In this document: positions 1-7,345 of the stretch, piece after piece
Layout: the number at the start of each line of letters is the position of its first letter
Position numbering within the stretch: the stretch's first letter is position 1
From: CAKSQF01 sp964582375
GTDB lineage: Bacteria; Bacillota; Clostridia; Oscillospirales; CAG-272
Assembly (NCBI GenBank): GCA_964582375.1
Contig: CAZORL010000025.1
Span: 1-21,816, forward strand
Reading direction: 5' to 3'
Length of the DNA stretch: 21,816 bases
Made by a program: the position numbers and the translations under genes
The notes under the pieces: generated by a model
Databases searched by the model: none
What the model saw: only the letters and a program-made list of their open reading frames with translations
What the model was told of the DNA's origin: nothing

Positions 1-52
1 TAGCGACCTTTAGCTCCCAAACCAGGCGCGCTACCAATTGCGCTACACCTCG
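1..52 (-). tRNA. tRNA-Pro-like gene (TGG anticodon loop), 3' part cut by the window edge
   Basis: Read on the minus strand from 52, the sequence follows tRNA positions 1 to 52. The acceptor strand is CGAGGTG, then TA, D-stem GCGC, D-loop AATTGGTA, D-stem GCGC, G26, CCTGG, anticodon loop TTTGGGA (anticodon TGG, proline), then variable bases AGGTC and the start of a T-stem. The odd part is that the 3' strand of the anticodon stem reads GCTAA, which does not pair with CCTGG; only one of five pairs forms. The rest of the register is regular and a strong promoter lies just upstream. It may be a defective or unusual tRNA-Pro, or a sequence error near a contig end. The 3' third lies outside the window. 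Confidence 0.6.
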
Positions 53-64
53 ATGTGTCCCTAT

Positions 65-93
65 ATTGTATCACATTTTGTGTAATTTGTCAA
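65..93 (-). promoter_or_regulatory. Sigma-A promoter for the tRNA-like gene
   Basis: On the minus strand, TTGACA (88-93) and TACAAT (65-70) are separated by exactly 17 bases. The predicted start near 58 lies a few bases before the tRNA 5' end at 52. This is a near-consensus housekeeping promoter, as expected for a stable RNA gene. Confidence 0.75.
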
Positions 94-158
94 GAGGTTG
101 GGGGCAAGAATATTTCCGAAATCTTTTTTGATTTTTTCGAAAAAAATTGAAAAAGCTA

Positions 159-187
159 TAGACAAATGCTTATATTTATGATACAAT
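159..187 (+). promoter_or_regulatory. Sigma-A promoter for the acyl carrier protein gene
   Basis: TAGACA (159-164) and TACAAT (182-187) are spaced by 17 bases. The predicted start near 194 leaves a leader of about 29 nt. The upstream 40 bases are rich in A and T tracts, including a perfect palindrome at 132-145, which could act as an UP element. Confidence 0.7.
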
Positions 188-222
188 GTAGCTTGCAATT
201 TTTATCGAAAGGACTCTGACGC

Positions 223-459
223 ATGAACGAAGAAATATCAAGCGAGCTTATCGGTTACATAACAAGTCACACATCGATTGAGGAGAGCGAGATCACCGAA
301 AATTCGACTCTCGACAACTTTCCCGACTGCGATTCGCTCGATCTTATAGAACTCTTATCATTCATCGAAGAAAAATACGGCTACTACATCCCCGACGACG
401 AGCTGATAAAGCTTGACACATTCGGAGATCTGGTCGACAACATAAGCGCAAATATCTGA
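223..459 (+). CDS. Acyl carrier protein
   Basis: This 78-aa acidic protein has the acyl carrier protein four-helix pattern. The phosphopantetheine attachment site is Ser38 in D-S-L-D (residues 37-40), followed by helix II (LIELLSFIEEKYG). As a family it carries acyl chains as thioesters in the cytoplasm after modification by holo-ACP synthase. AAAGGA (208-213) lies nine bases before the ATG, which supports the start. The gene is a single-gene unit with its own promoter and ends at a strong hairpin shared with the opposite operon. No fatty-acid synthesis gene is nearby, so it may be either the general AcpP or a specialised paralogue; I leave the symbol empty. Family assignment is firm, pathway is not. 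Confidence 0.9.
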   Translation: MNEEISSELIGYITSHTSIEESEITENSTLDNFPDCDSLDLIELLSFIEEKYGYYIPDDELIKLDTFGDLVDNISANI

Positions 460-462
460 TCA

Positions 463-505
463 AAAATATCTCGCGGTTACCTGTGCCGCGAGATATTTTA
501 TTTTT
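463..505. terminator. Bidirectional rho-independent terminator
   Basis: The 14-bp arms AAAATATCTCGCGG (463-476) and CCGCGAGATATTTT (486-499) pair perfectly around a 9-base loop. T-rich sequence follows on the plus strand, and the A-rich left arm gives a U-rich tail on the minus strand. It separates the acyl carrier protein gene from the convergent divIC end. Confidence 0.85.
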
Positions 506-794
506 GTCTGTCATTAATGAAAACGGTCTCACCGAATTTACAAAATCCGAGTTTACGCGCTGCTTTTTCGAAATATTCGGGGGTATCGCATATTTCAAGA
601 TCATACGCGAGTTCATCGACCTCGTCCGAATATCTCTCGACCTCTGCGTAAAGCTTTTCATACTGTTCGACAAGTTCATTTTGTTCAAGCTGTTGATCGA
701 TTATAGCGTAGAGCGTGACCACAAAAGCGACCGCAAGTGCGACCTTAAGCAGAATATGTCCGTGTTTTTTCATATTGTGCAAACGACCTTTCAT
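498..794 (-). CDS. divIC: Septum formation initiator family protein (FtsB/DivIC-like)
   Basis: This small bitopic membrane protein of 98 aa has a short basic N-terminus, one membrane segment at about residues 14-33, then a coiled coil of about 30 residues and a C-terminal globular part containing L-G-F. That is the layout of DivIC/FtsB, which joins FtsL and DivIB in the division septum. The gene is last in the spoVB-mazG-rqcP-yabP-yabQ-divIC order known from Bacillus and clostridia, which strengthens the call. Its ATG overlaps the yabQ stop by 4 bp, suggesting translational coupling. A second ATG seven codons in (773) has GAAAGG 13 bases upstream and could be the real start. Confidence 0.87.
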   Translation of the reverse strand: MKGRLHNMKKHGHILLKVALAVAFVVTLYAIIDQQLEQNELVEQYEKLYAEVERYSDEVDELAYDLEICDTPEYFEKAARKLGFCKFGETVFINDRQK

Positions 795-1324
795 TTATCA
801 TTTACAAATTTTTTCATCTTTATCGTGCCGAACGCCGTTGATGCTTCTTTCAAAGCAGACGCTGTTTGCGATGCGGTATATCTTTTCTTTTTGCGAAGTT
901 TCCCTTTCGCAAGCATCAAATGCCATCTCTTGCTCGCCGATCTTATACAGTTTGCGATCGGGCGGACGAGCAAAAGTCGGATGATCTTTATAAAAAATCT
1001 CGCAACGCGCTCAAGCAGATACAGGGACAGTCTGCCGAGTGACAGCCGCCATGCGAGAGCTCCGCACCAGAAGCCGACAATACCAATGATTCGCACCTGT
1101 CCGCTGTTAAACGCATAAAACACAGCTGTCAAAAAAGCACCCGAGGCGGCGAAGAAGATCACATCCTCGACGGAGGTCAGCAGGATCGCCGCAATGCGAG
1201 CGTGCGGTGCAAGCAGGCGGCGGCGCAGTCTGAACAGATCATAGACGGCGGAAAACAGTACACCGAACAGCGTACACATCGAAAGCGTGGCAAACAGCTG
1301 TCCTTGCGAGACAAACCACATCAT
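791..1324 (-). CDS. yabQ: Spore cortex biosynthesis protein YabQ
   Basis: The protein is 177 aa, with about four hydrophobic segments (roughly residues 8-28, 46-70, 78-95 and 98-120) and a basic, charged C-terminal tail. The start resembles other YabQ proteins, with a Q-x-x-x-F segment followed by Y-D-L-F-R-x-R-R after the first helix. YabQ is a membrane protein needed for cortex peptidoglycan formation in Bacillus subtilis spores, probably in the outer forespore membrane. The ATG overlaps the yabP stop (ATGA), and the divIC start overlaps its own stop, so the three are one translational unit. The call rests on the N-terminal pattern plus synteny. Confidence 0.88.
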   Translation of the reverse strand: MMWFVSQGQLFATLSMCTLFGVLFSAVYDLFRLRRRLLAPHARIAAILLTSVEDVIFFAASGAFLTAVFYAFNSGQVRIIGIVGFWCGALAWRLSLGRLSLYLLERVARFFIKIIRLLLVRPIANCIRSASKRWHLMLAKGKLRKKKRYTASQTASALKEASTAFGTIKMKKFVNDK

Positions 1325-1620
1325 TCGGAACGCTTGCCGAAAAGACCGCTTTTTCTTACGGGTCTGTCAAGATAAAAAAGGCGATCGATCTTTCCGTCAA
1401 GGCTTATCTCGCCTTTATCAACAGACATATGCTTAATATGCAGACCCTCACCCTCGACAGACAGTATACCGAGCGATGTTTTCATAACGACCGAGGACTC
1501 GTCAAAGCCGAGCACGTCCAAGATCCCCGTAAGTTCAAGGGAGCGTCTGTCCTCGAGAGAAAGCGAATGCTTTTCGCTCGGGACATCCGATGCTCTGTCA
1601 ACATTTTTACTAACAATCAA
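1321..1620 (-). CDS. yabP: Sporulation protein YabP
   Basis: The protein of about 99 aa matches the YabP/YqfC family. It has an N-terminal H-S-L-S-L-E-D-R, then E-L-T-G-I-L-D-V-L-G-F-D-E-S, a G-I-L-S-V-E-G-E-G-L-H-I core, and a late L-D-G-K-I-D-R-L-F-Y segment. YabP is a mother-cell sporulation protein linked to spore-coat or cortex assembly; its biochemical role is unknown. For the start, the frame opens with GTG at 1629, but that GTG sits inside the Shine-Dalgarno-like GAGGTG. The TTG at 1618-1620 is eight bases after GAGG, so I place the start there. It lies between rqcP and yabQ, in the usual order. Confidence 0.88.
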   Translation of the reverse strand: MIVSKNVDRASDVPSEKHSLSLEDRRSLELTGILDVLGFDESSVVMKTSLGILSVEGEGLHIKHMSVDKGEISLDGKIDRLFYLDRPVRKSGLFGKRSE

Positions 1621-1674
1621 AGCGATCACCTCATGACATAATATGCCCGAGGATGCAACATTATGCAGGCGATC

Positions 1675-1920
1675 TTACTGTTCGAGCACCTCATACATTG
1701 CCGCCGCATCAGCCTTTGCCGCATGCTCGGCAACAGAGAGCACTTTGATCTTGAGCGTGCGAGAGCCGAATGTTATCTCGATGATATCGCCCTCTTTCAC
1801 TTGGTAGGACGCCTTTACGGGTCTGCCGTTTGCGCTGACATGCGCATCATCGCAGGCATCGTTTGCAACGGTACGCCGCTTTATTATCCTCGATACCTTC
1901 AAATATTTGTCAAGTCTCAT
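1675..1920 (-). CDS. rqcP: S4-domain RNA-binding protein RqcP (YabO)
   Basis: This 81-aa basic protein is essentially one S4 RNA-binding domain. It starts M-R-L-D-K-Y-L-K-V-S-R-I-I-K-R-R-T-V-A and contains the typical V-x-A-S-Y-x-V-K-E-G-D turn. Members of this family (YabO, renamed RqcP; related to Hsp15) bind the stalled 50S subunit with RqcH and support addition of alanine tails in ribosome-associated quality control. The frame stays open to 1959, but the ATG at 1920 with AAAGGGAGA just upstream gives the family's usual N-terminus. It is preceded by mazG (stop at 2013) and followed by yabP after about 50 bases. Confidence 0.93.
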   Translation of the reverse strand: MRLDKYLKVSRIIKRRTVANDACDDAHVSANGRPVKASYQVKEGDIIEITFGSRTLKIKVLSVAEHAAKADAAAMYEVLEQ

Positions 1921-2012
1921 GAGAGATCTCCCTTTCTTTTGGTCATCCGCACGCATCATATATCCGTAAGTATATCACGAATGCGCCATGATAGCAACAC
2001 TTAGCGTGTAAA

Positions 2013-2687
2013 TTATTTGTTAACAGTCTCTTCTTCTCTTGTTGACCTTATAATATCCTCGCAAAGATCGTACACTTCCCTTTCGGCATCAAGTCCCGAT
2101 CTGTCGCAGGCAGTGCAAAGCGAAAAGATCTGATTTGCGACCTCTCTCCCGTCCACATTGGCTGTTTCGGCTGTTTTGCCGATATTTTTACCTGCTTTTG
2201 CAAGCTTATGTGCGAGCTTTTGCGCACGCATAAGCGACGGCAGGGTTCGCGCGACGCTGTCAAGAGCATCAGCGGTAGAGGTCTGATTTTTGGTCTGCAT
2301 CTTGATGGCGTCCCATCCGCTGAGCTGATCATCGAGGTTTTGGTAATGGGTGTTGCCAAACACATGGTCGTGTCTGACGATCATTTTGCGGCAGATATCA
2401 TTTACGACATCGCCAAAATCAAAGAGACCGTTTTCCTCGGCGATGCGTGCGTGGAAGACCACCTGAAAGAGCAGATCGCCAAGCTCCTCGCGAAGGAGCG
2501 TCATATCAGAGTTATCGATAGCCTCGCAGACCTCGTATGTCTCCTCGACAAGATTTTTACGAAGGGATGCGTGCGTCTGTTCGATATCCCAAGGGCAACC
2601 GCCGTCCGAGCGCAAGATACGCATTACGGCAAGCAGATCGGCAATATCGAGCTTTTCTTTATTTAAGAGTTCTTCTTTCTCGTTCAT
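2013..2687 (-). CDS. mazG: MazG family nucleoside triphosphate pyrophosphohydrolase, second domain degenerate
   Basis: The 224-aa protein has a clear first MazG domain. It contains C-P-W-D (31-34), E-E-T-Y-E-V-x-E (48-55), E-E-L-G-D-L-L-F-Q-V-V-F-H-A (67-80) and a R-H-D-H-V-F-G motif (105-111). The acidic residues bind Mg2+ and hydrolyse NTPs to NMP and pyrophosphate, a house-cleaning role. The C-terminal copy begins normally (L-P-S-L-M-R-A-Q-K-L, about 149-158), but the second set of paired glutamates and E-L-G-D is absent and the region is shortened. The N-terminal methyltransferase domain found in Bacillus YabN is also missing. AAGGAAG lies nine bases before the ATG. It sits between spoVB and rqcP, as in other spore formers. 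Confidence 0.9.
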   Translation of the reverse strand: MNEKEELLNKEKLDIADLLAVMRILRSDGGCPWDIEQTHASLRKNLVEETYEVCEAIDNSDMTLLREELGDLLFQVVFHARIAEENGLFDFGDVVNDICRKMIVRHDHVFGNTHYQNLDDQLSGWDAIKMQTKNQTSTADALDSVARTLPSLMRAQKLAHKLAKAGKNIGKTAETANVDGREVANQIFSLCTACDRSGLDAEREVYDLCEDIIRSTREEETVNK

Positions 2688-2705
2688 TTTTGTTTTCTTC
2701 CTTTT

Positions 2706-4334
2706 TCATTGTTGTTTACTCTGCGATCGTCTGACAAGCGGCATCTCCCGAAGTCCCAGCTCGCGCAGACTCCCGAGCAGTACGCTCGCGGCAAAATAGG
2801 CGACAACGGCGAGTGCGATAGCGATCAGCACACCAACATTTGCGCCAAATATCGGTGCGGCAAGCTTATATGTGACAGCCGCCGAGAGCGACGATATTAC
2901 GCCACCCAAAAGGGGTTTTATGAAAAGTCGCGAAAATGGCGGCAGATGGCGTGTCTTGACCGATAAAAAGGCAAAATTGACTGCTGCGATCAAAGTATAG
3001 CAGACAAATGTCCCGACAGGGGTGCCCGCTATCCCGAATTTTCCTATGGCAAAATAGGATGTCACAAGCTTTGCCGCGCATCCGAGCGACATTGACAGAA
3101 GCGGAATACCAACGCCGTCAACTGCCTGCAGGAGCGATCCGCTGACATTCGACAGAGCGATAAAAATAAGCGACGGTGCAAGAAGCGAGAGGAGCGGTGC
3201 GGCGGTACTTGCAGATGAGTCTTCAAACAGCAGTGTCAGTATGGGTCTTGAAAGTGTCGCAAGTCCAAATGCCGCAGGTGCGGCGATCATGGATGTAACA
3301 CTCAGCGAATTATCGATGGTCGAAATGACACTGCCGACATCGCGACGCTCGACCGCCTCACTGACATAGGGGACAAGTCCCGTGGAGATCGGCGCAATAA
3401 GCACGATCGGCATATTTACGAGTGCAACCGCAAGTGCGCTGTAGTTGCCGTAAAGAGCGTTTGCCACATCGGCACTGTATCCTATATCGCGAAGTCGATG
3501 CATAACGGTCGCAAGATCGACGATACCCGACAGGCTGACGACCGCCGACGAAAGTGTCACGGGAAGTGCGATACGCACGATCTCGCGAAGAATGGAAGAC
3601 ACCGACGGAAGGGTAAATTTGCCGTTTTTATCCAAAAAAAGATCGGAAGCTCGCCTTTTTCGCCTGCAAAAGCGAAACTTCATGAAAAGCAGAAGTATCA
3701 TCGAGCAGGCAGAGCCGACAGTGATACCGAGGATGGCAAATGCGGCGACCCTCTCGGGTGCGTATCCCTTCTTTATGGCATAATTGGCAAGAAAAACACC
3801 TATCAGCAATTTTCCGAGAGCCTCCGTTATCTGAGACAGTGCAGTAGGCAGCATGACCTGATGCCCTTGAAAAAAGCCGCGTATCGCCCCTGCCGCACAC
3901 ACAAAAAAGACAGATGGTGCGATGGCAAGCAGTGCAAGGTCAGCCTGCGGATTGCCGACTGCCCTTGAAATGGGTGAGGCGACGATCAGCAAAACAAGCG
4001 AGAGTACAAACCCGATCGATGAAAAAAAGATCGTTGCGACCGTGTCGGTGCGTGCGGTAAGATGGTCGTTACCGACAGCCTCAGATCTTGAAACGAGTAT
4101 CGAGAGTGCCGTCGGAATGCCCGCCGCAGAAATCGAATAAAATAGCAGATAAACGGTATATGCACCGCTGAAATAGCCCATTCCGTCATCACCGAGGATG
4201 TGCGTGATCGGGATCTTATAGAGAAGACCAACGATCTTTACGGCGATCCCCGCCGCGGAAAGAAGCGCAACGCCGAGTGCAATGCTGCCCTTTCTTTGTT
4301 TTTCTTTGTGTTTTCTGTGACCGACATTTCGCAT
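2706..4334 (-). CDS. spoVB: SpoVB-like lipid flippase / polysaccharide transport family membrane protein
   Basis: This 542-aa, very hydrophobic protein has about 14 predicted membrane helices after a short basic N-terminus. The first helices read G-I-A-V-K-I-V-G-L-L-Y-K-I-P and G-Y-F-S-G-A-Y-T-V-Y, typical of the SpoVB/MurJ branch of the MOP flippase superfamily. These proteins move lipid-linked cell-wall precursors across the membrane; SpoVB serves cortex synthesis. Its place directly before mazG and rqcP matches B. subtilis yabM. GGGGGAG lies 11 bases before the ATG. The stop is 18 bases before mazG. The flippase family is certain; the exact substrate is inferred from synteny. Confidence 0.88.
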   Translation of the reverse strand: MRNVGHRKHKEKQRKGSIALGVALLSAAGIAVKIVGLLYKIPITHILGDDGMGYFSGAYTVYLLFYSISAAGIPTALSILVSRSEAVGNDHLTARTDTVATIFFSSIGFVLSLVLLIVASPISRAVGNPQADLALLAIAPSVFFVCAAGAIRGFFQGHQVMLPTALSQITEALGKLLIGVFLANYAIKKGYAPERVAAFAILGITVGSACSMILLLFMKFRFCRRKRRASDLFLDKNGKFTLPSVSSILREIVRIALPVTLSSAVVSLSGIVDLATVMHRLRDIGYSADVANALYGNYSALAVALVNMPIVLIAPISTGLVPYVSEAVERRDVGSVISTIDNSLSVTSMIAAPAAFGLATLSRPILTLLFEDSSASTAAPLLSLLAPSLIFIALSNVSGSLLQAVDGVGIPLLSMSLGCAAKLVTSYFAIGKFGIAGTPVGTFVCYTLIAAVNFAFLSVKTRHLPPFSRLFIKPLLGGVISSLSAAVTYKLAAPIFGANVGVLIAIALAVVAYFAASVLLGSLRELGLREMPLVRRSQSKQQ

Positions 4335-4415
4335 ATCGACAAAAGCTCCCCCAAAGCAACCTATCTCATATCGATCTTATGCGGTGGGTCGATCTTTTAT
4401 CCGCAGGGGTGGTGA

Positions 4416-5336
4416 TTATCTGCCTATAAATTCTCTGAAAATAGAGTCGGTGGGGATATAGGCGGTCGATATCGCCTCGATCTTTTCAAACTTTTCGGCA
4501 AGTTCCTCACCGATCTTGCGATATTCGCTGTCTGTCGGGATAAGATCAAGGATCGGGAGAAGTTCGTTCTTTATCGCCGAAAGCTCATACAAAAGTGCGG
4601 AATTCACAAAAACATCCGCCCTTTCGCGATTTGGGAAAATGTTTTTATCCTCATTTTCGGTAACGCTCTTCCAAAGATAGAGCGTGAATGCAGGTGGTGA
4701 GTTTCTGAATTTATAATCGCGAACGATACGCCGAATGAGCCTTATATCGCGACTTGAGAATTTTTCTCCGCCGACATCATATCCGTGCTCGACTGATGTG
4801 TACACCGACAGCGTCTTGTGTCCGACAAGCATTTTTGTAAACTCGGGATAGAGGACCTGTATGCCCTCGAAGAGCAGGATATCACCCCTTGAGCGTGTCA
4901 CGGGCTTATACGAGACTCTTTTCCCTGTGTGAAAATCATAAACCGGGATATTTGCGGTGCGTCCGGCAAAAAGATCGCCCACGGCTTTTTCAAGGTAGTC
5001 AAAATCGAGTGCGGACGGGCTGTCATAATCGATCTTGCCAGAGAGTGCGCTCGACGAGCGGTTAAGCTCCTCTCTGTCCTTGAAGAAATCATCTATCGAG
5101 ACGACAAGCACCGATCTGCCTTCTGCGGCGACTGCGGCGGTGATCCTCCCGCAGACGGTGGTCTTGCCCGAGCAGGTCGGTCCGCAAAGAGTTATCGCCT
5201 CAAGCCCGTCCGATGCTGTAACTATGTCGCAAAGCGAGTCAAGTCCGGCGAAAAAGCTGTGTTCGCTTGCCTCGACCATCGCTTTTTTCTCCTCCTCGCT
5301 CTCAAAAATGTACTTGACGCGAAGATATTTTTTCAT
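4416..5336 (-). CDS. Uridine-kinase-like nucleoside kinase
   Basis: A protein of about 306 aa with a P-loop G-P-T-C-S-G-K-T-T (about residues 52-60), a following V-V-S-I-D-D-F-F-K-D (about 79-88), then Y-D-F-H-T-G-K-R and I-L-L-F-E-G-I-Q. This is the phosphoribulokinase/uridine kinase fold, which phosphorylates a nucleoside or related alcohol using ATP. Many clostridial relatives carry an N-terminal TGS plus threonyl-tRNA-synthetase-like region; here only about 50 residues precede the P-loop. The frame opens at a TTG (5357), but AAGGGA followed by ATG at 5336 is the better start. It sits 39 bases after hemZ. Substrate cannot be told from sequence. Confidence 0.82.
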   Translation of the reverse strand: MKKYLRVKYIFESEEEKKAMVEASEHSFFAGLDSLCDIVTASDGLEAITLCGPTCSGKTTVCGRITAAVAAEGRSVLVVSIDDFFKDREELNRSSSALSGKIDYDSPSALDFDYLEKAVGDLFAGRTANIPVYDFHTGKRVSYKPVTRSRGDILLFEGIQVLYPEFTKMLVGHKTLSVYTSVEHGYDVGGEKFSSRDIRLIRRIVRDYKFRNSPPAFTLYLWKSVTENEDKNIFPNRERADVFVNSALLYELSAIKNELLPILDLIPTDSEYRKIGEELAEKFEKIEAISTAYIPTDSIFREFIGR

Positions 5337-5375
5337 TTGGTATGATCTTCCCTTCAATAAAAATTGTGATCTTTG

Positions 5376-6863
5376 TCACTCGGAGTCATGACCATCGAAG
5401 AATGCGTCTACCTTTTCGGTATACTCGCGTCTGAATTTTTCCTCACCCTCGGCAGACAGATACTCATACGGATATTTATCCATAAATACTCGCATCATGC
5501 GGTTTTTATCACGTTCGACAAGCTTGGTAACAGCTCCCGCGCCGACGGCAAAGATATGATGCAGCTCTTCCATAATATAAATATTATAAAGCCCCTCTGC
5601 CCCGGGTTTTGCGAAACCTACATTTTCGAGATTCGACACCGAATTTTTTTGTCTGTAAAGGTAATACGGAATATACCCGTTTGATTTTGCGCGGAGCTGA
5701 GAATAATCGACCGATTTTTGTGCATCTCCTCCGGGACCCGTATATATTCCCGCAGAATGTGCAAGATCGGCAGCCTTCTTGACGCAGAAGGTATGTACCG
5801 TGATATTGTCGGGGGCAAGCTTTACGATATTGTCCATAGTCTTGACGAACGAGCGGTGGCTGTCGCCCGGAAGTCCGACTATCAGATCGGTGTTGATATA
5901 CTTGACGCCCGACTCTCTCGCCATTTCAAAGCTCTTATAGAACTGATCGACGGTATGATATCTGCCTATCTCCTTGAGAACCGCTTCATTAAGGGTCTGG
6001 GGATTTATGCTTATACGCGTCACTCCGCTTGCGACGGCGACGGCAAGCTTTTCGGCGGTGATCGTATCCGGTCTGCCTGCCTCGAGCGTAAACTCATCAA
6101 GAGAGGCGGGATCGATATGCTCGGCGATCTTGTCAAAAATTCTCGCAAGTTCCTCTGCCGAGAGCGTAGTTGGAGTTCCGCCGCCTATATAGACGGTCTT
6201 CAGTGACAGATCATGACTTTTGATCGAGTCAAACACGACATCAAGATCGCGAAGAAGTCTGTCAACATAATCGGGGATCATCGAGAGAAGGCGTTTAGTC
6301 GCAAACGAAACGAACGAGCAATAAGCGCATCTTGTCGGACAAAAGGGGATCGATATATACAGCGAGCAAGATTTTTTATCGAGTCTGTCGATTATTCTCT
6401 GCTCATTTATGGTAATATCGGTAAGTATCGCCGCTTTTTTGGGGTAGAGAAAATACTCGTCTCGAAGGACTTTACGTGTTTTGGCAGCATCCTGCGTCTG
6501 AGCGTAGATCTGTCTTGATATTTTGGAAGGACGAATACCGGTAAGTATTCCCCATGCGGGAGTGTAACCGAAGAATTTTTCACCTGCGGCAAAAACAGCC
6601 TTGCCGACTGCTATCTTTTGAACCTTTATCTCGGTCCTCGACGGCTTATATTTTTCGGTCACCTCTGCCGACGCACGCTGATCGCCTATCCTTATCTCGG
6701 CAACAGCGGTAGCGGCAATGTCGGTCTCGGTCAGCGATACGGTGACTATCGGTGTTTCGTCGGTGACCGTTTCATTTTCCGAGAACTTAGACCCCGGGAA
6801 ATAGAGGAGGCAGAGCGATTGAAGATAATATTTGCTTATATTGTCGGTACAAATGAGTTTCAT
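5376..6863 (-). CDS. hemZ: Radical SAM coproporphyrinogen III oxidase-like protein HemZ
   Basis: The 495-aa protein has an N-terminal extension of about 160 residues containing W-G-I-L-T-G-I-R-P, then a radical SAM domain. The iron-sulphur motif is C175-x3-C179-x2-C182 (C-P-T-R-C-A-Y-C). It is followed by V-Y-I-G-G-G-T-P-T-T-L and D-L-I-V-G-L-P-G-D. This layout and length match HemZ, the clostridial/bacillar relative of HemN. HemN oxidatively decarboxylates coproporphyrinogen III anaerobically, but whether HemZ does so is uncertain. The start overlaps the dtd stop by 4 bp, and GGAAAGAG precedes it. The relA-dtd-hemZ order is common in clostridia. Confidence 0.9.
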   Translation of the reverse strand: MKLICTDNISKYYLQSLCLLYFPGSKFSENETVTDETPIVTVSLTETDIAATAVAEIRIGDQRASAEVTEKYKPSRTEIKVQKIAVGKAVFAAGEKFFGYTPAWGILTGIRPSKISRQIYAQTQDAAKTRKVLRDEYFLYPKKAAILTDITINEQRIIDRLDKKSCSLYISIPFCPTRCAYCSFVSFATKRLLSMIPDYVDRLLRDLDVVFDSIKSHDLSLKTVYIGGGTPTTLSAEELARIFDKIAEHIDPASLDEFTLEAGRPDTITAEKLAVAVASGVTRISINPQTLNEAVLKEIGRYHTVDQFYKSFEMARESGVKYINTDLIVGLPGDSHRSFVKTMDNIVKLAPDNITVHTFCVKKAADLAHSAGIYTGPGGDAQKSVDYSQLRAKSNGYIPYYLYRQKNSVSNLENVGFAKPGAEGLYNIYIMEELHHIFAVGAGAVTKLVERDKNRMMRVFMDKYPYEYLSAEGEEKFRREYTEKVDAFFDGHDSE

Positions 6864-7345
6864 ATGTTATCTCTTTCCTGTGTGTTTTTCTTTGTCTTCA
6901 ATACATTGCTGTCCATAACGATGGTGACCGGTCCGTTATTTGCTATTTCATAGAGCATATCCGCGCCGAAAACACCCCTGCCGACACTGCTTCCTATAAG
7001 CAATGACAGCCTATCGCAAAAATATTCATAAAGCGGCTCTGCAATATTTGGTGCCGCCGCAGACATAAAATCGGGACGATTGCCGTGCTTATAATTTGCA
7101 AGCAGTGTAAACTGCGAAACAACGACAGCCGAACCGCCGATATCGACGATCGATCGGTTCATTTTATCATTTTCATCGCGAAAAACGCGAAGCTTTGATA
7201 TTTTTGCCGCAAGAAGGTCGGCATCAAGCTCGCTATCACCGTTTGCGACACCGAGAAGTATGGCAAATCCCTCGCCGCACTCGCCCGTCACTCTGCCGTC
7301 CACGCTCACACGAGCGGACTTAACTCTTTGAAGGACTGCTATCAT
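6860..7345 (-). CDS. dtd: D-aminoacyl-tRNA deacylase
   Basis: The 161-aa protein has the Dtd signatures: M-I-A-V-L-Q-R-V start, S-Q-F-T-L-L-A (about residue 77), and a C-terminal N-N-G-P-V-T-I that carries the Gly-cisPro pair used for chiral proofreading. The family hydrolyses D-amino acids (and glycine mischarged on tRNA-Ala) from tRNA in the cytoplasm. It is translationally coupled on both sides: its ATG overlaps the stop of the RelA/SpoT gene and its TGA overlaps the hemZ ATG. AGAGAGGA lies just upstream of the start. The C-terminus runs about a dozen charged residues past the core. Nothing else is unusual. Confidence 0.95.
   Translation of the reverse strand: MIAVLQRVKSARVSVDGRVTGECGEGFAILLGVANGDSELDADLLAAKISKLRVFRDENDKMNRSIVDIGGSAVVVSQFTLLANYKHGNRPDFMSAAAPNIAEPLYEYFCDRLSLLIGSSVGRGVFGADMLYEIANNGPVTIVMDSNVLKTKKNTQERDNI

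Noticed and set aside
483..1118. Open frame of 211 codons on the plus strand
   Set aside because: It is antisense to divIC and yabQ, which are supported by synteny and domain pattern, and it starts within the terminator stem.
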